From Apus apus (Eukaryota > Chordata > Aves > Apodiformes > Apodidae), in NCBI RefSeq assembly GCF_020740795.1, contig NC_067285.1, forward strand, positions 91,657,152 through 91,721,151: 64,000 bases of DNA, given 5' to 3'. The translations under genes and the position numbers were made by a program. The number at the start of each line of letters is the position of its first letter. Position 1 is the first letter of the stretch. Under the pieces are notes generated by a model. The model saw nothing but the letters and a program-made list of their open reading frames with translations, made no database searches and was not told where the DNA came from. Positions 39,851 through 49,667 of the stretch are shown piece by piece.

Positions 39851-40380
39851 TCATAGAATCATATAATGGTTTGGATTGGAAGGGACCTTAAAGATCACCT
39901 AGCTCCAACCCCCCTGCATGGGCAGGGACATCTTTCACTAGACCAGTTTGCTCAAAGCCCCATCCAACCTGGCCTTGAACACTCCCAGGGATGGGGTATC
40001 CACAACCTCCCAGGGCACCGTGTTCCAGTGCCTCACCACCCTCACACTAAAGAGTTTCTTTGTAATGTCTATGTAAATCTATGTAAATCTAATGTAAATC
40101 TACCCTCTTCCAGCTTAAAACCATTCCTCCTCATCCTCTCACTAGATGACCTTGTGAAAAGCTCCTCCCCAGCCTTCCTGTAGACCCCCTTCAGGTCACT
40201 ATAAGGTCTCCTCTTCTCTTCTACAGGCCCCCATCTCTTTCAGCCTGTCTTCATAGGAGAGGTGCTCCAGCCCTTCGATCATCTTGGTGGCCTTCAGCTG
40301 CACTTGCTCCAAGACTCCATGTCCTTCCTGTGTTGAGGGCTCCAGAACTGGCCACAGGTGGGGTCTCATGAGGGCTGAGT
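39851..40380 (-). mobile_element. CR1 LINE 3' fragment, about 530 bp
   Basis: On the minus strand it ends with the CR1 tail; on the plus strand it starts TCATAGAATCATATAATGG. It includes TTGGAAGGGACCTTAAAGAT and GCTCCAACCCCCCTGCATG. The plus-strand open frame across it (39866-40183) is the usual antisense CR1 artefact. The decamer ATGTAAATCT is locally repeated three times at 40071-40101. It lies in FAM114A1 intron 1. Confidence 0.93.
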
Positions 40381-40999
40381 ATTTTGTGTAAGTCTATAGA
40401 ATAATGTACATTTGTGGCTTTAGCTGCCTGCTTATCTAATTTGAACGTAGATCAGCTGCTTGAAGAACAGCATTTCGGATCAGTGAAGAAACATAGATAA
40501 ACAAATAAGCACTTGGTGCTACTTACATTGCTTAGCTTACACTATAGCTTAATTATGTTTAGAACATATGCATTTAACAATCAGAATCTATACATCTGCC
40601 ACTTGCATTTGCAATTTTCTATTACTAACATAGGAAATACTACAAAACGTGTCAGTGAAGGTAAATGTGGCCATTGCTTTAACAGTACTCACTGTGTGAT
40701 GGGCAGCACCACCCAAAGAAAAGTTATGTTTCTGTAAACCAAATTCCACCATCAACCATGAGGATCCTCTACTAAAACCTGTACAATCCATACACACGTA
40801 GACAATAATTTTGCATGGGGATTAGATCTGAATAAGAAAATGCAATTTGTAAAGGGTCACACATAAATATGCACACGAATTTTTGCTGGACTGGGTCATT
40901 TTGGGCACCACTCGGGCCAAGGTCCCTGCAGCTGTCTGCTAAGCCTTCCTCACGACAGCAAAGCCTGTAACACCAAGTTACCACATCTGTCAGAAACCA

Positions 41000-42070
41000 C
41001 CAGCCGTGCTTGAGGCTGCAGTAAACGCGTCGTTCAAACGGGCATCCGAGAGACTACACCGATCTAAACCCACTCGGACAACTCGCCCAAAGGGAACGAC
41101 TCTCCGCAGGCAGCTCCTGCGGGCGATGCCCAGGCCACCTCCGGCCGGGCGGCAGGCGAGCACCCCGCACCCCGCCCGCAGCCACCGACGCAGGGCCCGG
41201 CCGTCCCTCGGGCCGGCGGAGACGGCGGCTCCCGCCGCGGCTCGGTGGCACCTGCCGACCCGCCGCCTGAGCGGCTTCATCCCGCCCCGCACGCAAAGCC
41301 CAGCCGCCGACGGGCGCCTTCGGAGGCAGATCCCCGCCTCGGCGCGGGGTGACTTTCCTGGCCGGCGGCACCGCGCTCGCCTTTCTCGATCCCGCGGCTG
41401 CTCCCCGCGCCGCGGGACATGCCGAGCCCTCCGCCCGCTGCCACCGGCCCCGCGCCGGGGAGCGCCCGCAGCGCCGCTCCCTCGCGCCCGCAGAGGCCGC
41501 CGCTTCTCCCTTTTGGTTTTGTTATTGTTCGCTTGCGACGTGCCCTCTGGGGCAGAGTCGTGACGGAGGAGCCCGCAGCCAGTTTCAAAAGCGGGAGGAA
41601 AAGAAGAAATCGCTGTGCTCCTTACCGCTCAGCAGTCCCCGGGCCACCGCGCCCCCCGCTCCTTCCCCTTCCCCGCCCCGCCACGTCGGCAGCCGCGGGG
41701 GGAGGAGGCAGAGCAGGCCGGGCAGCCGCGGGCCGGCCGGGCCGCGGGGCGGAGGCAGGGCTGGCTCTTCTTCCCTCGCTCGCCCTGTCGCGAAGGGGCT
41801 GCTCCGCGCCGCTGCTGGGCCGCCCCCGGGCTGCAGGCTGCGGGCCGGGACCGCAGCGCTGCCCCGCCGAGAGGAGCCGTCCCCACCGCCACTGTCTCCC
41901 CCCCGGGGCCCGGCCCTCCGGCCCGGCCCGCGGGGCTGGCGGGTGACACGGAGACGGGTCGGGCTCCGGGGGGGGCGGGCGGCGCTGGGGACCCCGTCGG
42001 CAGCGCCGGTCGGAAGGGGCGCGCCGGGGCGAGGGAGGGGCGGCTGCTCCCGGCTGAGGGGGCAGAGGGG
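41000..42070. promoter_or_regulatory. FAM114A1: CpG island, FAM114A1 promoter
   Basis: This is about 1.1 kb of very GC- and CpG-rich DNA in an otherwise AT-rich window. It has several GC boxes, for example CCCCGCCCCGCC near 41672 and GGGGGGCGGGCGG near 41967. Many long frames are open on both strands (up to 248 codons), as expected when stop codons are rare; they are rich in Ala, Arg, Pro and Gly and I regard none as a gene. The FAM114A1 first-exon donor lies inside it. No TATA box is evident, which fits a dispersed housekeeping-type promoter. Confidence 0.88.
41626..41950 (-). other. FAM114A1: Probable non-coding exon 1 of FAM114A1
   Basis: On the minus strand a consensus donor, GAGCG followed by GTAAGG, has its GT at 41625-41624, so the exon would end at 41626. 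The first coding exon (38643) has an acceptor 8 nt before its ATG, so an upstream 5' UTR exon is required, and this donor in the CpG island is the natural candidate. The upstream limit (TSS) is not defined by sequence; 41950 is nominal. Confidence 0.6.
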
Positions 42071-42615
42071 GCTAATTGTGACCACTTGGACGTGATAACG
42101 TTCATACTGAGGCGTCACAAGTGTAAAGGAGCCTAGTTACTGACCTGGCGTCGATTGTAATTATTTTATCTTTTAAAGTTTAGTCCTCAAAGGGAGCTGC
42201 AGCTAATCACCTCTTGATGTGTGTGGCTGCGGAATTAAGCAACTGAGATTTAGCTTTTCAGATGTCACTTTTCCCCTTCGATATATCTGCGTTTGCAGGA
42301 AATGCCGCTGAAATACACTGGGAGGTGCAACAGACGCTTCCAGTAGGTTGGTGTCAGCGCGGGGCGCCTGCAGCCCTGCCAGATAGCTGCGCTGAAGAGG
42401 GGAGGTTGCAGGCTCTTGCACAACAACCTGTGGTTCTGGTCTCTAATTCCTCATACCTTTTTTGCTTTTTGCCACTTCACTTTAAGGCAAAGCACGCCTT
42501 TTTACTGTGATAAAAGGCAGTTCCACAGTTCGTGATGGCATCCTTTCTATCACTAGTCTTGCCAAAGAAAGAAATACTGTTGCCACAGGAAGCAAAGTGA
42601 TAGGTGTTAAGGGAA

Positions 42616-43777
42616 CAACTACATCTGGCAGAAGAAGAGGCGGACATCATGTACCTGAACTTCTCCAAGGCTTCTGATATGGTCCCCACAGCCTTTTCCT
42701 GGAGAAACTGACTCTTTATGGCCTTGACAAGGAGTCTGTGCAGTGGGAGGGGAATAGGCTGACAGACCATACCCAGAGGGTGACAGCTGGCAACTGGTCA
42801 CAGATGGGGTCCCCGAGGGATCAATCTTGGGCCCAATGCTGTTAAACTTCTTTGTAAGTGACCTGGATGTTGGGATCAAGAGCACCCTGTTGAAGTTTGC
42901 TGATGACACCAAGATTAGTGGAGAGGCTGACACTCCAGAAGGGAGAGGCACGCTCCAGGATGACCTAGACAGACTGGAGGAGAGGGCTAAGAGAAACCTT
43001 GTGAAGTTCAACAGAGAGAAGTGTAAGGTCTTGCACCTGGGAACAAATAACCCAGGAGCGCAGTTCAGACTGGGATCCAACTGGATGGAGGGCAGCCCTA
43101 TGGAAAGGGACCTGGGGTGTTGGTGGATAAAAGGCTCACCATGAGTGAACAGTGTGCTGCAGTGGCAAAGAAAGCCAAGAAGATGCTGGGCTGGATCAAC
43201 AAGGGCATCACCAGAAGATATAAAGAAGTCATTATCCCACTCTACTCAGCACTTGTCAGACCACACCTGGAGTACTGCATTCAGTTTTGATCCCTGTTCT
43301 ACAAAAAGCATGCAGACAGGCTGGAGAGGGTCCAGAGAAGGGCCACAAGGATGATCAGAGGACTGGAGGACCCGCCATATATGAGGAGAGGCTGAGAAAA
43401 CTGGGTTTGTTCAGCGTTGAGAAAAGAAGACTTTGGGGAGACCTTTTTACAATGTTCCTGTACTTAAAGGGTGGCCACCAAGAAGATGGAGACTCCCTAT
43501 TGACAAGGAGTCACATGGAAATGACAAGGTGTAATGGGCACAAGTTGCTCCTGGGGAGATTCTGGTTGGACACAAGAGGTAAATTTTTCACCATGAGGAC
43601 AATCAAACATTGGAATAGTCTCCCAAGGGAAATGGTGGATTCCCTCACATTGGACAGTTTTAAGTCTCAGCTTGACAGGGTGTTGAGCCATCTCATACAA
43701 ATTATAGTAGTACCTAGAAAGATTGGACCAGATGATCCTTGAGGTCCTTTCAAACCTGGCTTTCTGTGATTCTATGA
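42616..43777 (+). mobile_element. CR1 LINE, 5'-truncated, with dead reverse-transcriptase remnants
   Basis: About 1.16 kb in sense orientation. Conceptual frames show CR1 RT landmarks: YLNFSKASD near 42650, LGPMLLNFFVSDLD near 42827 and the catalytic-type FADDTKISGEAD near 42900. The conserved C-terminal part, YEERLRKLGLFSVEKRRLWG (about 43380), and HWNSLPREMVDS follow. The parts sit in different frames with stops between them, so the copy is inactive. It ends in the CR1 3' tail TTTCTGTGATTCTATGA. Confidence 0.95.
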
Positions 43778-46700
43778 GCTGGAGGACTCAGACTTTGCCA
43801 GGGGCCAGCTCACAGTCACTTTGGTAGGAGCAAGGTCTTACCTTATGATTACATTGTATCCTAAAGGTGGATAGCAAAGTTCTTCCAGCTAAGGGCATGC
43901 AGTGGTGAGGTTTGTATGTAAAAACATTGTAAGGTGTCATTTGGAAACCAGATGTGAATACTCTTGTCTATATTGACAGAAACTGAGAAAGAATCATAGA
44001 GTACCATCATAAAGCTCACTGGCATAACAGCAGAGAATACGAATTGGCCATATTCTCTTGCTTACTACTTGTCCTGTCTTTCCCTTCCTTCTTTGGATGA
44101 CCTGTTTTCACTAGAAGCTGAGAAATTAAATATGATGTACAGAATAAGCTTAAAATGAAAAAGTAATCTTTAAAGTAATTTTTAAGATATTTCTTCTGCT
44201 TCCTGAATCGTTGTAGTGCTGAATCACTGAAATGTTAAATCATGAATGTGTTATGGTATGTTAACCCAGATTAATAGATCAGAGTGTGGCAGTTCAGCTA
44301 AGATGGAATTTCTGACCAACATTACACAGAAATAAAGAGAGTCTGGTTTATGTCTTTTTCAGGACAATAACCCAAGTGTTTGGGCATTCAGTACCAAAGT
44401 TGCTGCTCTGTTTTAATTGAAAAAAAGAAAAAAAAAAAAAAAGACCCCACCCACTGTTTCCATGTCTACTGTTTAACCCAATCACAACACTACTGAAACA
44501 GGAGAGAGAAATTATTTTTCCATTCCCATTAAACAGAAACTTAAATTAGACAAACAGTACTTTTTGAAACCAGCCCTGATAAGAACTCAGCAACTAAATT
44601 GTTATAGCTAACTGGAAAAAAAATCAGAACAATGAATATAGACTGAAAGTAATTACTAAGTTCAAAGAGGAAGATGTTTGAATTTCAGTATAAACCTTGC
44701 TCAAAAGAAGTACTTATTTTCATATTAATTTGATGAAGACAGAAAGTTGGTTAAAGGATTACTTTTTCCCCTGCTCAATCTATTGCAAAGCATGAAAACA
44801 CACAGTTCAATAATAATTAAATAATGAGGAAATTACAGTAATGCTGGATGAGGGAAATACATCTGGAGGAAACCAATTGCCATTTCATAAACTGTCAGTA
44901 GATGGCACAAACATTTAAGAACATTTAAAAGTCTGGGCGTTTCTAAACACAGTAGGATAGAGTTACAGGAAGTTTTTGTCTTTTCCTGAGTACTTTTTCT
45001 GCTTTTTCGAAGAGCAGGGATTTCTGGTAAGAAACTTTTCACTTTATGGATTTTATGCAGTTGCTGGTTTGCTAAAACTGTTTTCTATCCTGCATCTTAT
45101 TTGCAAATGAGCCATGTTTTCCATAGAGGGTTACTAGCAAGTGTATGATGTACTTTCAAATGGGTAAGAAATGAGAGTAAAGTTGCTTATGTTCAATAAA
45201 TTTATACAAGAAGCTGGCCAAATAGCAGTCTCTTTATATTAGCACTGCACCCATAATAAGGGGGTGATTTAACAGGATGTTTTTTCTGCGGTTCAGGGAT
45301 GGATCTAACTTGATGGTACTTCTAAGAAAGATGTATTTTTAACATTTGAGTTTTGTATTATGCTGATAACTTGCAAAGTGCATGCCTTAATACTGAGCTA
45401 TCATAGCTCAATGCTTTCTGTACATTTCTTACATTAAAGTTTAGTCAGTTTATATGGAGATTATATTTGAAAAACTTTAAAACATCAATTTTTATCTTTT
45501 CTCTTGCTCTTTTACAATTTCTTGCTGTGATCTTGGTTTGCTTACCCTGCTGGATGGCTTCTCTGCTAATATCTTGATAGTATGCTTTTTGTCAAATTTG
45601 AAGTCCTGAGGATACTTCTGAATTAAAAGGGATATGACTACAAAGGATAATTTCTACAGTGTTAGCTCCCAAATGATGAGTCCAGTATTGTAACAGTTAC
45701 AGTTACAGTTGTTAATTTTGTTGGATAGGGTATTCTATAGAAAGTTTTAAGGTACTTGTAAATAATTTGATGGAAATGCCAGGATATAACAATGAGAAAA
45801 AAAATCAGGCCTATGTAGAAGACCAGATCTTTTTTTGTCTAGTCCCTGAATATTGCTACAATTTTGTTCTAAGAGGTAATAGTTATTTGAAGATAGATCT
45901 TTTTTCTCAGATTTCTCTTGAAGCTACATATTTTGTTTATTATGCACATTAGTAGTGTTGCCCAAACAACTGGAAGAACAAGATAGAGGGTGCTGATTAT
46001 CTTTTGTTCTCTGCATAAGCCCAAATGCTTTTTGAGGTCTATGATGGTAAAGCTGCATATAATTTTTCCAAGTCAAAATCTGGAAAAAAGCTGGAAAAGT
46101 TTTGCCATATTGTCCCACTAGTTCTAGCTGATTTCCAAGCCTAGTTTGATGCATTCTTTCAAATTTTTTAGTGTTGTACTGCTGAGATTTCATAAGATAT
46201 ATTGTGTTAGATCAAGGAGAATGTACATTTTAGATCCAGTAATGTAGCTCTAAGAAGGCTTGCAGAATGGTTAATGGTACAGAAGATGTACTTGTTGAGG
46301 TTGCAGGTTTAGTCCAACAAGGGACAGGCATTACTGTCTCATTGTAAAGTCACTAGAAATATAAACTCACAGTTTGGCCATTTCAATATTAAGGTAAAAC
46401 TGAAAGCCTGTACAGTCATGGATAAGCACTATGGAAAGCTTTAGACAACAACTACTATTTAAAAGTAGTGGGAAGAAGAGGGGAAGAATGTTCGAAAGAA
46501 ACAAAAAAAACCCAAATAATTCAGAAATCTGAAAAACAAATTTAATTCAAGATTTACACATATTAAAAATGTTAGCTAAGTTCTTACCAGTTCCTCTTTC
46601 AGAAAGGCAGTCTAATGGATTTACGGCAATATCTAAAAGGAGATGTAAGGAAGTGTTCACAGTGACTGACTTATGGGAAGGCTGGCTGCCATAAAGTCCT

Positions 46701-47593
46701 GCATTCAGAAAGGAAGTGTGTTCTTCATCAAGGAAAACAGAAGTAAAACCACAATTATGTTTTTTTTCTAAATAGTGTTTGAAAAAGCCTCTCATTCACA
46801 ACAGAGACATTTGACGTTAATCTCTTTAGATCAGGGCTAGATTTTGTGCACAGAGGTCCTACAACTGGTATTTTTTGTGTAGAATACAAGTATTTTCAGT
46901 GTGTGTTTGGTGTTCTCTATGTGCACCTAGCAAATCAGATATAGGGACATATCACTTTCAGAGTCTAAATTCAGGATATGCTCAAGCCCAGACAAGAAGT
47001 GAACTCTTCTGTGGACTTCCTCATAACATGAATATAGAACATCCCACCCCCTGCCATGGTCTCCCCAGTTAAATAAGCACTAACAACCAGTCACAGCTAC
47101 CTAAAGACATTCAGATTTTGATTCACTGTTTTGAACCTCCATCCCATGTTTCAGTCGAGGTTTTGTAGCCACCAGTCTATTCTGAATCTGGTTCATATCC
47201 TTCAAGAGAGAACCTGAGGAGATGTGAGGAGATGATGACCATACTGACCTCAGATACTGTACTTTCTGATCAAAGTGTATTATATAGTTGTGGGAGGCCT
47301 TCATACTACATTGAATCACAGCAGTAATTGTGTAAGTAAGCAGCAAATTTTAGTCACCTAGGAAATCAGACATGATTCGTAAGTAACAGCCTCATTATAT
47401 ATTAAATACAGCATATTTGCCCAATAGAAATTTTGGTAATGTTCTCTTAATTAATAATGCCTTCATTGCTTTCTGAGTCAAAGGGAGAGATGAGAAGTTT
47501 GAACCTTAACAATTCAATCTCTGTGATGGTTCCTGCATAGCCACTTAATGATATAATGTTTTTTTGTTGTTTTGTTTGTTTGTTTTGCTACAG
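43778..47593. other. Region upstream of TLR1B, non-coding
   Basis: AT-rich DNA with an A homopolymer near 44430-44445. It should contain the promoter and 5' UTR exon or exons of TLR1B, because the TLR1B coding exon is preceded by a 3' splice site. One candidate exon is listed separately. No other gene is recognised; frames such as 45924-46193 (-) look random. Confidence 0.5.
44950..45026 (+). other. TLR1B: Candidate 5' UTR exon of TLR1B
   Basis: A consensus donor, TTTCTG followed by GTAAGA, starts at 45027. About 60 nt upstream is an Ets/PU.1-type element, ACAGGAAGTTT (about 44966), a class of site common in TATA-less myeloid promoters. It lies 2.6 kb before the TLR1B coding exon. This is inference from two short motifs. 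Confidence 0.25.
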
Positions 47594-47657
47594 GATTAAA
47601 ACAAAGATGGACAGATAAGAGAAGTATTGAGCCATCTGCAGGGAACCAGAAACCAGT
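47594..47657 (+). other. TLR1B: TLR1B 5' UTR part of the coding exon
   Basis: A long T-rich tract and GCTACAG (AG at 47592-47593) form a strong 3' splice site, followed by 64 nt of leader before ATG. This shows that the gene has at least one upstream non-coding exon. Confidence 0.75.
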
Positions 47658-49619
47658 ATGACAAAAAATAAGAGATCTCTTAGAAACTTTTTTATTTACA
47701 AGTGTCTGTTTGTATTAACTCTTTGGAACAATGTCAGTCTGACTGTGGAAAATGAACTCTTTATATCTGTTTCTAATGACTTTCCAGAAGATGGTTCTGA
47801 CAAAAAAATTAAGACCCTGCCACTCCTGTATACAAATACTCATCAGTCCAAAGCTAATTTTGACTGGGTTGTGATACAAAATACTACAGAAAGCCTGTCA
47901 TTGTCAGAAATCACAAATGATAATGTAAAACAATTAGTAGCTTTGTTATCTAATTTCGGACAAGGCTCCAGGTTACAAAATCTGACACTGACAAATGTGT
48001 TAGTGGACTGGAAGTATCTTATTGAAATTTTTCAGACTGTATGGCACTCATCCATTCAATACTTTAATATGAAAAATGTAACACAATTGTCTGACGTTGA
48101 AAGTTGTCGTTTTGACTATGCAGGTACCTCTTTGAAAGCATTGACATTGAAGAAAATTTTAATCACAGATCTGTACTTCACACAAGATGACTTGTACAGA
48201 ATATTTGCAGACATGAATATTGCAGCCTTGACAATAGCTGAATCAGAGATGATACACATGCTGTGTCCTTCATCTGAAAGTCCTTTTAGATACTTGAATT
48301 TTTTAAAGAATGATTTAACAGATCTTCTTTTTCAAAAATGTGACAAGTTAACTCAACTGGAAACGTTAATCTTACAGAAGAATAAATTTGAGACCCTTTC
48401 CAAGGTAAGCTTCATGACCAGCCATATGAGATCACTGAAATATCTGGACATGAGCAGCAACTTGCTGAGTCACGATGGAGCTGATGTGCAGTGCCAATGG
48501 GCTGAGTCTCTGGCAGAGTTGGACCTGTCCTCAAATCTGTTGTCAGATTCCGTGTTTGAGTGCTTGCCAGTCAACATCCAAAAACTCGACCTACGACAGA
48601 ATCAGATCACCAGTGTCCCCAGGGGGATGGCTGAGCTGAAGTCCTTGAAAGAGCTGAACCTGGCGTCCAACAGGCTGGCTGACCTGCCGGTGTGCAGTGG
48701 CTTTAGGTCCCTGGAGTTCCTGAACATAGAGATGAATTTGATCCTCACCCCACCCGCTGACTTCTTCCAGAGCTGCCCGCGGGTCAGGGAGCTACAAGCT
48801 GGGCGCAACCCGTTCAAGTGCTCCTGTGAACTGCAGGACTTCATCCGCATGGAGAGGCAGTCCGGGGGGAAGCTGTTTGGCTGGCCGGCAGCCTACGTGT
48901 GCGAGTACCCGGAGGACCTGCGGGGAAGGCAGCTGAAGGACTTCCACCTGAGCGAGCTGGCTTGCAACACAACGCTCCTGCTGGTGACAGCTCTGGGGCT
49001 GACGCTGGTGCTGGTGGCTGCCGTGGCCTTTCTGTGCATCTCCCTGGACGTGCCGTGGTACGTGCGTATGACGTGGCGGTGGACGCAGACGAAGCGGAGA
49101 GCTTGGCACAACCACCCCGCGGAGCAGGAGGCCGCGCTGCAGTTCCACGCCTTCATTTCCTACAGCGAGCGCGACGCGTTGTGGGTGAAGAACGAGCTGA
49201 TGCCAAACCTGGAGAAAGGGGAGGGCTGTGTACAGCTGTGCCAGCACGAGAGGAACTTTGTCCCCGGCAGGAGCATCGTGGAGAACATCATTAACTGCAT
49301 TGAGAAGAGCTACAAGTCGATCTTTGTCTTGTCTCCCAACTTTGTGCAGAGCGAGTGGTGTCACTATGAGCTGTACTTTGCCCATCACAAATTATTTAGC
49401 GAGAATTCCAACAGCTTGATCCTCATCTTGCTGGAGCCGATCCCTCCGTATGTTATCCCTGCCAGGTATCACAAGCTGAAGGCTCTCATGGCAAAGCGAA
49501 CCTACCTGGAGTGGCCCAAGGAGAGGAGCAAGCGGCCCCTCTTCTGGGCTAATCTGAGGGCAGCTATTAGCATTAACTTGCCAATGTGTGATGGAAGGAG
49601 GTGTGAGGAAACAGATTAA
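47658..49619 (+). CDS. TLR1B: Toll-like receptor 1 family member B (short form), 653 aa
   Basis: Type I membrane pattern-recognition receptor, expected to pair with TLR2 for bacterial lipopeptides and signal through MyD88. The layout is: signal peptide about 1-30; short ectodomain with diverged LRRs; recognisable LRRs from about 200 (YLNFLKNDLTDL, LILQKNKFETL, YLDMSSNLLSH, ELDLSSNLLSD, KLDLRQNQITSV, ELNLASNRLADL); LRRCT about 383-436 with CSC and two further Cys; transmembrane helix about 438-460; TIR about 494-640. The TIR has box 1 FHAFISYS (496-503), BB loop RNFVPGRS with the key Pro at 536, and box 3 LFWANLRAAI. It lacks about 150 N-terminal residues present in TLR1A (LRRNT and first LRRs). 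This matches chicken TLR1B (about 655 aa), so it is the normal short paralogue, not a fresh truncation. Codons 240-642 are almost base-identical to TLR1A. The tail after TIR is a private MCDGRRCEETD. Confidence 0.95.
   Translation: MTKNKRSLRNFFIYKCLFVLTLWNNVSLTVENELFISVSNDFPEDGSDKKIKTLPLLYTNTHQSKANFDWVVIQNTTESLSLSEITNDNVKQLVALLSNFGQGSRLQNLTLTNVLVDWKYLIEIFQTVWHSSIQYFNMKNVTQLSDVESCRFDYAGTSLKALTLKKILITDLYFTQDDLYRIFADMNIAALTIAESEMIHMLCPSSESPFRYLNFLKNDLTDLLFQKCDKLTQLETLILQKNKFETLSKVSFMTSHMRSLKYLDMSSNLLSHDGADVQCQWAESLAELDLSSNLLSDSVFECLPVNIQKLDLRQNQITSVPRGMAELKSLKELNLASNRLADLPVCSGFRSLEFLNIEMNLILTPPADFFQSCPRVRELQAGRNPFKCSCELQDFIRMERQSGGKLFGWPAAYVCEYPEDLRGRQLKDFHLSELACNTTLLLVTALGLTLVLVAAVAFLCISLDVPWYVRMTWRWTQTKRRAWHNHPAEQEAALQFHAFISYSERDALWVKNELMPNLEKGEGCVQLCQHERNFVPGRSIVENIINCIEKSYKSIFVLSPNFVQSEWCHYELYFAHHKLFSENSNSLILILLEPIPPYVIPARYHKLKALMAKRTYLEWPKERSKRPLFWANLRAAISINLPMCDGRRCEETD
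48375..49585 (+). repeat. Gene-conversion tract, copy in TLR1B
   Basis: 1,211 bp aligned without gaps to 58988-60198 (constant offset 10,613). The only difference found by eye is C at 49541 versus T at 60154, a synonymous Leu codon change. Immediately outside, the sequences differ (CTTA versus TTTTG before; GTGTGATG versus ATCCTTTG after). Confidence 0.95.
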
Positions 49620-49661
49620 GAATGTCTCTCATGGAGTTTCTTCTGTTTTTCTTGGTGAAAC

Positions 49662-49667
49662 AATAAA
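49662..49667 (+). promoter_or_regulatory. TLR1B: TLR1B poly(A) signal
   Basis: AATAAA begins 43 nt after the TAA stop (49617-49619), followed by a GT/T-rich stretch (GGTTGTCAATGTATGTAATGT). This predicts an unusually short 3' UTR of about 60-70 nt. Confidence 0.6.

Noticed and set aside
39866-40183. 105-codon plus-strand open frame; similar ones at 54866-55072 (+) and 53342-53761 (-)
   Set aside because: They lie largely on the antisense strand of CR1 3' tails and show the stereotyped WxGRDLxDHLxxTPLH-type artefact peptide.
38644-41625. Search for a miR-574-like hairpin in FAM114A1 intron 1, where mammals carry it
   Set aside because: No GT-rich stem with a matching CA-rich arm was found in this intron.
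41006-42136. Many long open frames (up to 248 codons) on both strands in the GC-rich region
   Set aside because: Stops are rare in CpG-island DNA; all frames are open at once, composition is Ala/Arg/Pro/Gly-rich, and the region is explained by the FAM114A1 promoter and non-coding exon 1.
48899-49294. 131-codon second plus-strand frame inside TLR1B, and at 59512-59907 in TLR1A
   Set aside because: Out-of-frame reading of the same GC-rich coding sequence; Ala/Arg/Gly-rich with no initiation context supporting use.
48792-49388. 198-codon minus-strand frame in TLR1B, repeated at 59405-60001 in TLR1A
   Set aside because: It is the antisense shadow of the GC-rich TIR/LRRCT coding region. It is duplicated only because the sense tract is duplicated and has no protein-like features of its own.
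47658-49619. TLR1B considered as a freshly truncated pseudogene
   Set aside because: The frame is intact, signal peptide, LRRCT, TM and all TIR boxes are present, and the length matches the known short avian paralogue.
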